Assembly (NCBI GenBank): GCA_964620485.1
Contig: CAZUGU010000008.1
Location: 228,988 to 292,987, forward strand
Direction of reading: 5' to 3'
Source of the DNA: CAZTUH01 sp964620485
Lineage (GTDB): Bacteria > Pseudomonadota > Gammaproteobacteria > Burkholderiales > Burkholderiaceae_B
DNA: 64,000 bases
Position numbers and translations under genes: made by a program. Under the pieces are notes generated by a model, which was given only the letters and a program-made list of their open reading frames with translations, was not told where the DNA came from and did no database searches. This document shows, piece after piece, positions 35,296 to 44,322 of the stretch; the first letter of the stretch is position 1; every line of letters starts with the position of its first letter.

Positions 35296-37380
35296 TTAAC
35301 TAATTCTTAGTAATGATTTGAAATCGTTTTCATCTAAGATTTCTATACCAAGTTTTTTTGCATATTGAAATTTATTACCTGGTTTTTGACCGACGATTAC
35401 ATAGGTTGTATTCTTTGATACATGATTGTGTACTTTTCCTCCAGCCAAACGAATATACTGCGTTGCTTTATTACGAGGTAATGTTTTCATTATACCGGTT
35501 AATACAAAATTTTTTCCACTTAAATAGGTTTCATAGGTATTTTTATAAACTGTAGGATGGATTCCCTGATTTTGAAGAAATTTAATCATTTCACAATTAT
35601 TTTTTTCATTAAAAAACATTCGGATTGAATATGCTACAAGATGAGAAAAATGATATTTTGAAATTAAATCTTCCTTACTTGTTCTCATAATGGTTTCAAT
35701 ATTACCTAATTTTTTAGCAATATCTCTTGCAGTTACTATTCCTATATTTCGAATGCCTAAGGCAAATAAAAAACATTCTAATCTTGGATTTTTAGAAAAT
35801 TGAATTGCATATAATAAATTTTTGGCAGATTTTTCCCCCATATGTTTCAAATCAGATAAGTCTTGAAGCGTTAAATTGTAAATATCTGCTAAGGAATTAA
35901 TTTTTTTACGATTGAAAAGTTGTTCAATTAATTTTATACCTAATCCTCTAATATTAAGGGCATTTCGACTAATTGCATGTATCAAATTTTGTTTACGTTG
36001 AGCTTTGCAAAATAAAGTAGCAGTACATCGTAGTATTATTTCATTTTTATATCTTTTTAAAGCAGATTTGCAAATCGGGCAGAATTTTGGCATAGAAAAT
36101 TCTATTGTCTTATTAGATCGTAACTCCAATACTGGACCAATAATCTCAGGAATTACATCGCCTGCACGACGCACCGTTACTACATCACCAATGCGTATAT
36201 CCTTATTTCGAATGTGATTTTCATTATGTAATAATGCACTAGATATCATAGCACCACCAACAAATATCGGTTTTAGATTTGCTATTGGTGTAATCGCACC
36301 TGTTCTACCAACTTTTATTCTAATTCCTAACAATACTGTATTAGCTCTTTCTGCAGAAAATTTGCGTGCTATAGAAAATTTTGGTGCTCGCGAGGAGAAA
36401 CCTAAATTGTCTTGTGCTATAAGAGAATTTACTTTATAAACTACTCCATCAATGTCATATGGTAAAGATGCTCGTAATTTTTCAATTAATCTATAAAAAT
36501 CAAATAAACCTTCTAGACCTAGAACATGTTTGTTGTATTTGCAATTTATAGGTAGTCCTAAAGAATTTAACCATTTTAAAATCATTTCATGCGATAAAAA
36601 TGGTAGATTGGATTGAAAAAAATTTAGATCAGGTTTATAAAAATTACTTTTATTATTATTTAATTGAATATCTCCCCATCCATAAGCAAAAAAATGTAAG
36701 AAACGATTTGAACTGACATGTTGATCTAGTTGTCTTAGACTACCTGCCGCTGCATTACGAGGATTGACGAATGTTTTTTTATTGTAAAGCTTCTGAAAAG
36801 AGTTTAAATATTCAAAGTCTTTTTTGTACATTATAATCTCACCACGTACCTCTAAAACTTTCGGTATCTTTCCTGAAAGTTTTAGAGGTACGGATTTAAT
36901 TTTACAAACGTTAGCTGTAACATCTTCACCAATTTGACCATCTCCACGCGTTGCTGCATATATTAAATTTCCATTTTCATAACGTATATTAATAGCTATA
37001 CCATCTAATTTTAATTCACAGAAATAATCTACTTCTTGATTAGAATTTAATATATGGGCTTGACATAAAGAACGCTTCACACGAAGATCAAACATCTGTA
37101 CTTCTTTTTCATTGAATGCATTATTTAGAGAAAACATCGGAACAGTGTGTACGATATTATTAGATGAATTCTGTGGTTTTATACCAATATTCTTAGTTGG
37201 AGAGTTAGAATCTACTAAATGTGGATAATCTTTTTCAATTTTTATCAATTCGTACATTAAAGAATCATATTCTGAATCACTGATGCGTGGTTCATTATCA
37301 ATATAATAATATCTATTATGTTTATTGATTTCTTTATACAAGAAATTGAGTCTTTCTCGTATTGATTCTAAATAGTCCAT
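35296..37380 (-). CDS. ligA: NAD-dependent DNA ligase
   Basis: 694 residues. It seals nicks in replication and repair using NAD. It has the adenylation-site Lys124 in ELKLDGIAI, the nucleotidyltransferase motifs EVRGEI and DIDGVVYKVN, an OB fold, a four-Cys zinc finger (CPICKS... CTATLFC), helix-hairpin-helix repeats, and a C-terminal BRCT domain beginning LSGKNFVLTGI. All domains are intact. A perfect 18-bp inverted repeat lies within codons 164-179 (36845-36892). zipA is ten bases upstream, the usual Bordetella-type order. Confidence 0.97.
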   Translation of the reverse strand: MDYLESIRERLNFLYKEINKHNRYYYIDNEPRISDSEYDSLMYELIKIEKDYPHLVDSNSPTKNIGIKPQNSSNNIVHTVPMFSLNNAFNEKEVQMFDLRVKRSLCQAHILNSNQEVDYFCELKLDGIAINIRYENGNLIYAATRGDGQIGEDVTANVCKIKSVPLKLSGKIPKVLEVRGEIIMYKKDFEYLNSFQKLYNKKTFVNPRNAAAGSLRQLDQHVSSNRFLHFFAYGWGDIQLNNNKSNFYKPDLNFFQSNLPFLSHEMILKWLNSLGLPINCKYNKHVLGLEGLFDFYRLIEKLRASLPYDIDGVVYKVNSLIAQDNLGFSSRAPKFSIARKFSAERANTVLLGIRIKVGRTGAITPIANLKPIFVGGAMISSALLHNENHIRNKDIRIGDVVTVRRAGDVIPEIIGPVLELRSNKTIEFSMPKFCPICKSALKRYKNEIILRCTATLFCKAQRKQNLIHAISRNALNIRGLGIKLIEQLFNRKKINSLADIYNLTLQDLSDLKHMGEKSAKNLLYAIQFSKNPRLECFLFALGIRNIGIVTARDIAKKLGNIETIMRTSKEDLISKYHFSHLVAYSIRMFFNEKNNCEMIKFLQNQGIHPTVYKNTYETYLSGKNFVLTGIMKTLPRNKATQYIRLAGGKVHNHVSKNTTYVIVGQKPGNKFQYAKKLGIEILDENDFKSLLRIS
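36845..36892. repeat. perfect 18-bp inverted repeat inside ligA
   Basis: Arms CGTACCTCTAAAACTTTC (36845-36862) and its exact complement (36875-36892) flank a 12-base loop. On the sense strand it covers VPLKLSGKIPKVLEVR. Two unrelated codon runs match exactly, which protein constraint alone does not require. Confidence 0.9.
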
Positions 37381-37390
37381 GATGATATTT

Positions 37391-38380
37391 TTATGAAAAA
37401 ACCCGTTGTGCCCTTAAGCTTCCAGCGGGAAGATTTGCTTGGTATAAACTCTGAAAAATTTTTTGTAATTGATTATCAACAATTGTTTCAATACCATAAG
37501 ATAAAGCTTTACCCTGATCATCAACAAGGTTAGCATCTAGAAAATTTGCCAAATTACGACTTATTTCAACCATATATCCGAATAATCTAGAATGTGGAAA
37601 TGAATTTGGTATATCTAAAACTAGATTTAGGTATCTAATATTATTTTTTGTATTAGTGTCAGAAAGTATGCTATCTTTAGATTCTAAATAGAAAGATACA
37701 GAACCATTTTTAGATAACCAAATCAGTCTTGATTCAAAAAATATAAAACCAAATTTATATGCTTTATCTAAAATAATACTTCCTGATTTTGGATTATTAA
37801 GTATCAAGGTTAGAACTATCTGAAAATCTAAAATCTTACATAATGCATCAAGTTGATTTGCTCTGTCTAATATTATTTCTTGATTTGGAATATCAATAGA
37901 AGAATTAAAATAATTTGTCATATCTTGTAAGCATTTCCATGTTTCTGACCATTGAATTGCAGTTAATGGCCCTGATCGATTTGCTAAAAGTATTGCAACT
38001 TGCATTGAAGTATATATTTCATTAGGATGAATATAAAAACGATTCTTACCATTCTTAGTTTTCATAAATATCCTTATAGGTTTGTATCTGATACTATATA
38101 ATCTTTCTATATACGGTAATAGATTGATACCTTTGGTAATTCTGTTAAAAGTAATTCCTATTGTTCCTTCGCATCCAGGATCAGGTTCATCAATGTATTC
38201 ATTATATTGATAATTGTAATAATGATCTTCATCATTCAATTTTTTATTTATTGATATTAATGATCGTCTCTTTTTGATAGAGAAACCCATTTTGTTTAAT
38301 CGAAAACCTTGCAATAAATTAAATCCAAATAATAAAGTTAATGTACCTAGGACGGTTAATCCAATCTGAAGTTTATACAT
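37391..38380 (-). CDS. zipA: cell division protein ZipA homologue
   Basis: 329 residues from the chosen ATG (MYKLQIGLTVLGTLTLL). A GTG-started version reaching 38446 adds 22 residues, but the family begins with exactly this short motif and membrane anchor (compare LQIGLIVLG in relatives). After the anchor come a charged linker and a C-terminal domain with IPNSFPHSRLFGYMVEISRNLANFLDANLVDDQGKAL, matching the FtsZ-tail-binding fold. ZipA tethers FtsZ to the membrane. Its place before ligA supports the call. Sequence similarity to E. coli ZipA is low, as usual for betaproteobacteria. Confidence 0.78.
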   Translation of the reverse strand: MYKLQIGLTVLGTLTLLFGFNLLQGFRLNKMGFSIKKRRSLISINKKLNDEDHYYNYQYNEYIDEPDPGCEGTIGITFNRITKGINLLPYIERLYSIRYKPIRIFMKTKNGKNRFYIHPNEIYTSMQVAILLANRSGPLTAIQWSETWKCLQDMTNYFNSSIDIPNQEIILDRANQLDALCKILDFQIVLTLILNNPKSGSIILDKAYKFGFIFFESRLIWLSKNGSVSFYLESKDSILSDTNTKNNIRYLNLVLDIPNSFPHSRLFGYMVEISRNLANFLDANLVDDQGKALSYGIETIVDNQLQKIFQSLYQANLPAGSLRAQRVFS

Positions 38381-39433
38381 CTTTCTAAAATATTTTAAGC
38401 GTTGAAAGAAACAGACAGAAAATACAACTCTGCTGATTTTTATCACAACATTACTCGAACAAATAAACTAGATCAATCATTAAAAATAATCGATTTTTAT
38501 TTTGAATTCCATTTAATGGTTTTAACAAACTAAGAAATAAATATAGAACTCGATATATCAAGTTATAAATAAAATGAGTCAAATATATTAGAATATTAAA
38601 AATATAGTTCTATAAATAAATATTATTCACATCAAAATTTTATGTTTTAACAGGAAATTTTTTCTAAACTAGATCTTATTTCATTATAAATTAAAATTGT
38701 AAATTTTAGTTAATTATTATATATATTTAGATATAACGAAATTAAATGCTTTTGATAAAAAATCCATTTCAAATAGCCAATAAGTAAAAGAAGCTTCCAT
38801 TTTTTGTAAAAACGATTTATCTTTCTATTTTATTTTAGTTTCACGCTACAATTTATTTTAATATTGCCTTACAGAACATGATTATAATAAATCTTTAATT
38901 TGAAAATTTAAAGATTTATTATAATCATGTAATAATTTTTAATTATTACATTATATTTATTTAAATAGTCTTTATTTTATAATTTTTATTTGATGTCAAC
39001 TTTCCGAGATTTATTTATTTTTAAAAAATAAAATTTGCATATTTCATAAAGACATAATCTTTATTTTTAATAAAATTATCTTAAAATATTAAAACTAATT
39101 AGCAATTAATTAATTTCTAATTGGTAATTTAGATAAAAAATAAGAAGAATAAAATAATTTAGGCTTAAACATTAGCTAAATTCTAATCTGTAATATAATT
39201 AATTTATATTCTAAAAATTTCTGTAATTCACTGAAATTTAAAAAACATATTTACTTATACATATCATTAAAAAATCTAAGTTCATATTTTTTTTAATCCC
39301 TATTAAACTTTTATATATTATGTATAATAAAGCACTTCTAATTTAGATATAAAATTAGAAATGAAAGATCTCCGACATAAAATCTTAAAGAATATTCCAT
39401 ATTCAGTATCGGAAAATATTTGATTAAATTATT
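38381..39433. other. spacer between zipA and the uracil-DNA glycosylase gene
   Basis: Over 1 kb of AT-rich DNA. It contains a perfect 23-bp hairpin (38876-38930) and, near 39330-39415, nested hairpins that lie just past the 3' end of the minus-strand glycosylase gene. In relatives smc precedes zipA; no smc remnant was recognised. No open frame of note. Confidence 0.5.
38876..38930. repeat. perfect 23-bp hairpin in non-coding DNA
   Basis: Arms 38876-38898 and 38908-38930 are exact complements around TTTGAAAAT. It lies about 500 bases from either neighbouring gene. On the plus strand AATAATTTTTAATTATT follows. It could be an orphan terminator, a small structured RNA, or a by-product of palindrome-forming mutation. 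Confidence 0.9.
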
Positions 39434-40216
39434 TTATTTTCTAAGAATATTTAAATCTTCCCAAGCATATGCTTTATTTGAAGGGCTACGCAATAAAAAA
39501 GCAGGATGATAAGTAACTATAACAGGTATAATGCTTCCATTATTTAATTTCAAATAGTGCGTCTTTCCACGTAGATTAGTTATTGAAGTATTTGTATTCA
39601 AAATAACCTGAGCTGCAAACCGTCCCATAGTAAAGATTTTTTCAGGCTTAAGTAATTCAATTTGTCTCATGAGATATTGTTTACATGTTTGGAGTTCTTG
39701 AAAATTAGGATTTCTATTTCCGGGTGGTCGACATTTTACAACATTTGTTATAAAAATATTATTTTTACGTTTTTTACCAATTGCATCTAACATTTCATCA
39801 ACTAAATTACCAGAACGTCCAACAAATGGTAATCCATTTAAATCTTCTTTTTCACCTGGTGCTTCCCCTATAATCATCCAACGAATTTCTGTATTGCCTG
39901 TACCAAAAACAACATTTTTTCTTGTTTTGCAAAGATTACAAGCTGTGCATGTCATAACTAAATGACGTAATCTTTCAAAATCATTAGTTATTGCTCTATT
40001 TGAAATGAATTGCTGTTTTAATGACTGTTTATTATAAACGATAGATGATTTACTATTGATTATTGGAAAATAACTATGATTCTTAGATAAGAAAGAAGGC
40101 CGTAATTCTTCTAATTTTTGAAGTTTCCAATTAGGAAATATAGTTGTTTCTATTCCTAGTTCTTCTAACCATAATTTCTGTAAAGAATTGATATTTAATG
40201 GAATCCAATTAGCCAT
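39434..40216 (-). CDS. family 4 uracil-DNA glycosylase
   Basis: 260 residues. It removes uracil from DNA. Iron-sulfur ligand candidates are Cys90/93/96 in MTCTACNLC plus Cys162 and Cys178. The catalytic GEAPGEKED (118-126), PFVGRSG and YHPAFLLR segments match the thermostable UDG/SPO1-DNA-polymerase-like family. The N-terminal 75 residues are variable, as in relatives. In relatives it lies just downstream of tsaB-rimI; here tsaB is upstream but rimI is missing. Confidence 0.88.
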   Translation of the reverse strand: MANWIPLNINSLQKLWLEELGIETTIFPNWKLQKLEELRPSFLSKNHSYFPIINSKSSIVYNKQSLKQQFISNRAITNDFERLRHLVMTCTACNLCKTRKNVVFGTGNTEIRWMIIGEAPGEKEDLNGLPFVGRSGNLVDEMLDAIGKKRKNNIFITNVVKCRPPGNRNPNFQELQTCKQYLMRQIELLKPEKIFTMGRFAAQVILNTNTSITNLRGKTHYLKLNNGSIIPVIVTYHPAFLLRSPSNKAYAWEDLNILRK

Positions 40217-40598
40217 TGATTTACAACGATTAATAAATAAAATAAATTGAATAAGTTATAAATAAATACAAAATAAAGAATTTTGATTATTTAAAATATT
40301 AATTTTAAATAACTTATTTCAATATGAAATAACCCTTAAAAAATAGGACTTATTTTTAATTTCAGATTAATTAGTGATTCAGATATAATAATACACTAAT
40401 TTTGTAATTGATCATTGAAAATAAAAAGATTGATTAATCAAAACTAATCTGAAACAGAATAATATGTCTGACAAATTAGGCATATTGCAAATCAATGCAT
40501 ATTCATTAATTTCATATTTCTTCTAATTATTACTGACTGAATAAAAATTATAATATATTCATATATATTACGATATTATGAACAATCTCTTAAAAAGA
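40217..40598. other. spacer where rimI is expected
   Basis: 382 AT-rich bases with no usable frame, between tsaB and the glycosylase gene on the minus strand. Relatives carry rimI (about 450 bases) here. The size would suit a decayed rimI, but no GNAT motif was recovered by eye. Confidence 0.5.
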
Positions 40599-41387
40599 CT
40601 ATTTTTCAGAAATTATGAACTTTTCTTTAAGATATTTGCGTTCTGAAATAGTAAGTGCTATCTTATTTCGAATGTATAGCGGAGTTACATTATCTGGTAT
40701 GCTAAATTTTCCTTGTAAGAACATCTGTTTTCCAACTTTAGCTACTGAGCGTGCATTAGGTTTTAGATCTGCGGATCGTTTCCAATTTATTAAAATTTTT
40801 TTTACATCAATTCCTTTTATATTCCATCCATTTCCTGCTAATAATGGTTCTAGTTCTAGATTAGAGTATGAAGACCAATAAGATAGTTTAGAAATAATCC
40901 ACTGCTCTACATCATAAATAGAAATCAATATAGGTTCTTGTAAAGTATTCCAAATAGGATATTTCTTGGTATTCAAACATGTTTGATATGCTGCTAAATA
41001 AACTTCATTCATCCGTGCATCTAAAGCTACAAAAACTATTTGATTTAGATTAGGTTCTACTAATTCAATTACGGCTTGATGTGATATAACAGGCAATATA
41101 GGAATATTTAGAGCAAAACTTATACCTTGAGCTATACTACAACCAACACGCAGCCTAGTAAACCAGCCTGGTCCTTGATTAAAAGTTACTGCTTGCAATT
41201 TTTCTATACTTAAATTTGCTTTTATAAGCAAATTATCGATTATTGAAAATATAGATTCGATATTATCCTCTTCTTCTGAAGTTTCATATTCAAAAAAAAA
41301 CATATCCTCAGTTTTGGTATTAAACTTTAAAATTGCAACACTCCAAAATATTGAAGCAGTTTCAAAAGCTATTAAATTTATCATCAT
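40599..41387 (-). CDS. tsaB: tRNA threonylcarbamoyladenosine synthesis protein TsaB
   Basis: 262 residues. TsaB works with TsaD and TsaE to make t6A37 on tRNAs reading ANN codons. It shows the ASKHA N-terminus (NLIAFETASIFWSVAI), the segment NQGPGWFTRLRVGCSIAQGISFALNIP, and ALDARMNEVYLAAY. It is complete. The first two codons are both ATG; the second gives the usual N-terminus. Confidence 0.92.
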   Translation of the reverse strand: MMINLIAFETASIFWSVAILKFNTKTEDMFFFEYETSEEEDNIESIFSIIDNLLIKANLSIEKLQAVTFNQGPGWFTRLRVGCSIAQGISFALNIPILPVISHQAVIELVEPNLNQIVFVALDARMNEVYLAAYQTCLNTKKYPIWNTLQEPILISIYDVEQWIISKLSYWSSYSNLELEPLLAGNGWNIKGIDVKKILINWKRSADLKPNARSVAKVGKQMFLQGKFSIPDNVTPLYIRNKIALTISERKYLKEKFIISEK

Positions 41388-41976
41388 AATAATAATTATT
41401 ATTTATAATTAAGTTGAATTTTTATTAAGTTTTTACATTTTATTTAAATATTTTTCTATAAGTCATATCTAATATAGATAGAATATGATCATTTTATCTT
41501 AATTACTTTATTGTAGAAACAATTAAGATGAATTGAATAAAACTGTTTAATAACAAATATCATTTTAGTCTAATCAAATTAACTTAATGTATTTCTAACG
41601 TTTCTAAAAAATAAACTTCAGTTTATAATTAAGATTATATAAATAAGAATACTTTGTATTTATTGCGGCACTGTAGTGAAAAATTCTTTAGAAATTAATA
41701 AAATAATTTTTTCATTCGGTTACAAATTTTAAAAGTTCTTTCAATAAAAAGAATATGTTGTATTTTATTACTTTTAATGACTAACTTGACATTCAAAGTC
41801 AAAAATCATAGAATTTTCGAAGCGCTTTATTTCTGTTTTCAGAGATTTGTAATTTACTATTTATTAACACAGTATAGTAGAGTTATCTCTGTTTTTATTA
41901 GATTAAAAAAATTTGATAAAATCTATGGAAATGAAAGAATTAATGGATTGTTTGATTTCTAAACTTAGGATTTCAT
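41388..41976. other. spacer upstream of ahpC
   Basis: About 590 bases between divergent tsaB and ahpC. It contains a strong sigma-70 type promoter (41786-41814) pointing at ahpC. An open frame of 61 codons at 41777-41962 overlaps this promoter and is judged spurious. Confidence 0.55.
41786..41814 (+). promoter_or_regulatory. sigma-70 promoter for ahpC-ahpD
   Basis: TTGACA (41786-41791), a 17-base spacer and TAGAAT (41809-41814): six of six and five of six matches. Transcription would start near 41821, giving a leader of about 155 bases. This is the best vegetative promoter noticed in the window. Confidence 0.65.
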
Positions 41977-42525
41977 ATGAAAACTGTTGGAGATAAATTA
42001 GAGCCATTCAAAATTAATGGTGTTAAACCAGGATTTAATTATCATAAAGAAAATGAAATTTCTGCTTTTGAAAGCATTACAGAAAATTCTTTTCCGGATA
42101 AATGGAAAATAATATATTTTTATCCAAAAGATTTTACATTTGTCTGCCCTACAGAAATTGTAGGATTTAATAAGTTAGTTAATGATTTCTTAGATCGAAA
42201 TGCCATTCTTATGGGAGGATCAGTTGATAATGAATTTGTGAAGTTAGCATGGCGTCGAGAAAATCCAGATTTAAATAGATTAGCCCATTATCAATTTAGT
42301 GATATTACAGGATCTTTGATAGATCAATTGGGCATTCGACATAGAGATGATGGCGTTGCTCTTCGTGCTACATTCATTGTTGATCCTAATAATTTCATTC
42401 AACATGTCTCTGTTAATAATTTGAATGTTGGTAGAAATCCTATTGAAATTTTACGTTTACTCGATGCATTACAAACTGATGAATCGTGTCCCTGTAATCG
42501 TTCTATTGGTGGAAAAACTATATAA
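41977..42525 (+). CDS. ahpC: peroxiredoxin AhpC
   Basis: 182 residues. It reduces hydrogen peroxide and organic peroxides. Peroxidatic Cys57 sits in KDFTFVCPTE; Cys171 and Cys173 in DESCPCNRS are resolving candidates. AGGA lies before the ATG. This AhpC-AhpD type is reduced through AhpD rather than AhpF; ahpD follows after two bases. The pair protects a respiring cell with a full complex I. Confidence 0.93.
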   Translation: MKTVGDKLEPFKINGVKPGFNYHKENEISAFESITENSFPDKWKIIYFYPKDFTFVCPTEIVGFNKLVNDFLDRNAILMGGSVDNEFVKLAWRRENPDLNRLAHYQFSDITGSLIDQLGIRHRDDGVALRATFIVDPNNFIQHVSVNNLNVGRNPIEILRLLDALQTDESCPCNRSIGGKTI

Positions 42526-42527
42526 TC

Positions 42528-43043
42528 ATGAAATGCATAGAGATAATAAGTGCAGATTTGCCGGATTGGTCTAAAGATATTCGACTTAATCTTAGTTCTG
42601 TTATTGAACATTCTTCTTTAGATATTGAAGAGGCTTTGGGTTCTGCGCTAGCAACCTCCTTTTCTATTCGAGATACTTTCTTAGTTAAGAATTTTAAGGA
42701 GAGTTTGCCAGAAAATATTGCAAATGCTGCACTTATTGCTGCTTCACTTATGGGAATGAATAATATTTGGTATTCCTATGTAGGAATGGTAGATGAAGAG
42801 AAATTTCAAGAACTTCCTGCTCAACTTCGTATGGGTTCATATTCGACTCATGGATATATTCAAAAAGAACGTTTTGAAATGTTTGCACTAGCTTCTTCTA
42901 TTGTTGGAAAGTGTTCAGCATGCACAAAAGCACATTATAAAAATTTAAGAAACTCTGGTTTCACTTTAGAAAAACTGCGTGATATAGGTCGTATTGTTTC
43001 TGTGGTTAATGCTGTATCTCAAGTACTTAAAATAAGTAGGTAA
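42528..43043 (+). CDS. ahpD: alkyl hydroperoxidase AhpD
   Basis: 171 residues. It has the CxxC site with Cys129 and Cys132 followed by His136 in GKCSACTKAH, the AhpD signature. AhpD passes electrons to AhpC, in mycobacteria from lipoyl-linked dehydrogenase complexes. It starts two bases after ahpC, so both are one unit. Its tail faces convergent ispF across 31 bases. Confidence 0.92.
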   Translation: MKCIEIISADLPDWSKDIRLNLSSVIEHSSLDIEEALGSALATSFSIRDTFLVKNFKESLPENIANAALIAASLMGMNNIWYSYVGMVDEEKFQELPAQLRMGSYSTHGYIQKERFEMFALASSIVGKCSACTKAHYKNLRNSGFTLEKLRDIGRIVSVVNAVSQVLKISR

Positions 43044-43074
43044 ATTACAAAATAAATAATAAGACCTAATAAAA

Positions 43075-43584
43075 TTAAGAGTCTATCTTATTAAGATAAC
43101 TTGTTTTATTAATTAGAGTTATTGCTGTAGCTGATATAGCTTCTTTCCTACCAAGATATCCAAATCCTTCATTTGTTTTGACTTTAATGTTAATTTGTGA
43201 TTTATGGATTTTTAAATTCTCTGAAATTCTTTCAATCATTCCTGATATGTAAGGTGCTATAATGGGTTCTTGTGCATGAATGGTTGTATCAAGATTAACA
43301 ATACTCCATCCAATTTCATTAATTTTTGTTATTATTTTGGATAACATATTTAAACTGCTTTGATTTTGATAAATTGGTTCAGTATTAGGAAAATGTAAAC
43401 CAATATCACCTAAACCAGCTGCACCTAATAAGGAATCTATAATTGCATGTAGAAGTACATCTGCATCAGAATGACCAAATAATCCATGTGTATATGGAAT
43501 TTCTATCCCACCTAAGATTAATGGACGATTCTTAACTAGAGCATGAATATCAAATCCTTGCCCTATACGTAAAGTGGAATTCAT
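43075..43584 (-). CDS. ispF: 2-C-methyl-D-erythritol 2,4-cyclodiphosphate synthase
   Basis: 169 residues. It forms the cyclic diphosphate in the non-mevalonate pathway. Zinc and substrate residues lie in GQGFDIHAL and GHSDADVLLHAIIDSLLGAAGLGDIGLHFP-type region; the KTNEGFGYLGR loop is present. The ATGA overlap with the ispD stop implies coupled translation. ispD-ispF is a common pair. Confidence 0.96.
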   Translation of the reverse strand: MNSTLRIGQGFDIHALVKNRPLILGGIEIPYTHGLFGHSDADVLLHAIIDSLLGAAGLGDIGLHFPNTEPIYQNQSSLNMLSKIITKINEIGWSIVNLDTTIHAQEPIIAPYISGMIERISENLKIHKSQINIKVKTNEGFGYLGRKEAISATAITLINKTSYLNKIDS

Positions 43585-44276
43585 AGTAATTTCTCCATGA
43601 TTTCAAGATCTTCATACCAAGTTAATTTAAAATTACGAAGCGTGCCTCTTAATAATAAGGGTCTATATCCATTTTCTACTATAGCAGTTGCTTCATCCGG
43701 TATATCCATATTAGATTTTATTAAATTTATTAATGATCTTTTTAAGATATCGGCTCGAAACATTTGTGGTGTTTGAGCTAAACAAAAATCTTTCCGATTG
43801 ATTAATACTTTATTAATGCGATTCTGGCCATTTTTAATAGAATCTATGATCGGCATAGCTAGTATACCGCCGACTGAATCTTTGAAGCATATATCAATTA
43901 AGTTACTTAAATATATAAGAGGCAAACCTGGTCGTACAGCATCATGTACTAAGACCCAATTTTTATTAAAAAGACTTTTGTCTAATAAAGCATTCATAAC
44001 AGTTTTAGCACGTGTAGATCCGCCACATCTCTTTATTATAATTTTTGGTAAACCTTCTAAGGTTTTTTCAACCAATTTATCCTCTTTAGAGGTAGCAACT
44101 ACAATACGCATGATTCGTGGTTCAGCTAATAAAGCAAGGATTGTATGACGTAGTACTGGAACTCCTGCAAGGGTCCAATATTGTTTTGGAATTTTATTAT
44201 CTTTTTTAGGAACTGTAATCGAAAATCGATTACCAATACCAGCATTTGGTACAATTGCAACCAAAAAATTTTTCAT
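43581..44276 (-). CDS. ispD: 2-C-methyl-D-erythritol 4-phosphate cytidylyltransferase
   Basis: 231 residues from the ATG at 44276 (MKNFLVAIVPNAGIGNRFS). An open frame extends upstream to 44468, but it would overlap mfd head-on and the family starts here. It shows the CTP-binding N-terminus (usually AAGxGxR; here VPNAGIGNR), PKQYWTLAGVPVLRHT, and VHDAVRPGLP. It couples MEP to CTP. The G-rich loop has Asn where Ala is usual, probably harmless. It is divergent from mfd with 46 bases between. Confidence 0.95.
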   Translation of the reverse strand: MKNFLVAIVPNAGIGNRFSITVPKKDNKIPKQYWTLAGVPVLRHTILALLAEPRIMRIVVATSKEDKLVEKTLEGLPKIIIKRCGGSTRAKTVMNALLDKSLFNKNWVLVHDAVRPGLPLIYLSNLIDICFKDSVGGILAMPIIDSIKNGQNRINKVLINRKDFCLAQTPQMFRADILKRSLINLIKSNMDIPDEATAIVENGYRPLLLRGTLRNFKLTWYEDLEIMEKLL

Positions 44277-44322
44277 GTATAACACCAAAATAACATTTAA
44301 CAATGATGCATCCATATAACTT

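Noticed and set aside
38381..38446. GTG-started extension of zipA
   Set aside because: The family N-terminus with its membrane anchor begins at the internal ATG (38380).
41777..41962. 61-codon plus-strand frame before ahpC
   Set aside because: It starts upstream of the best sigma-70 promoter, lacks a ribosome-binding site and matches no family. It is treated as leader DNA.
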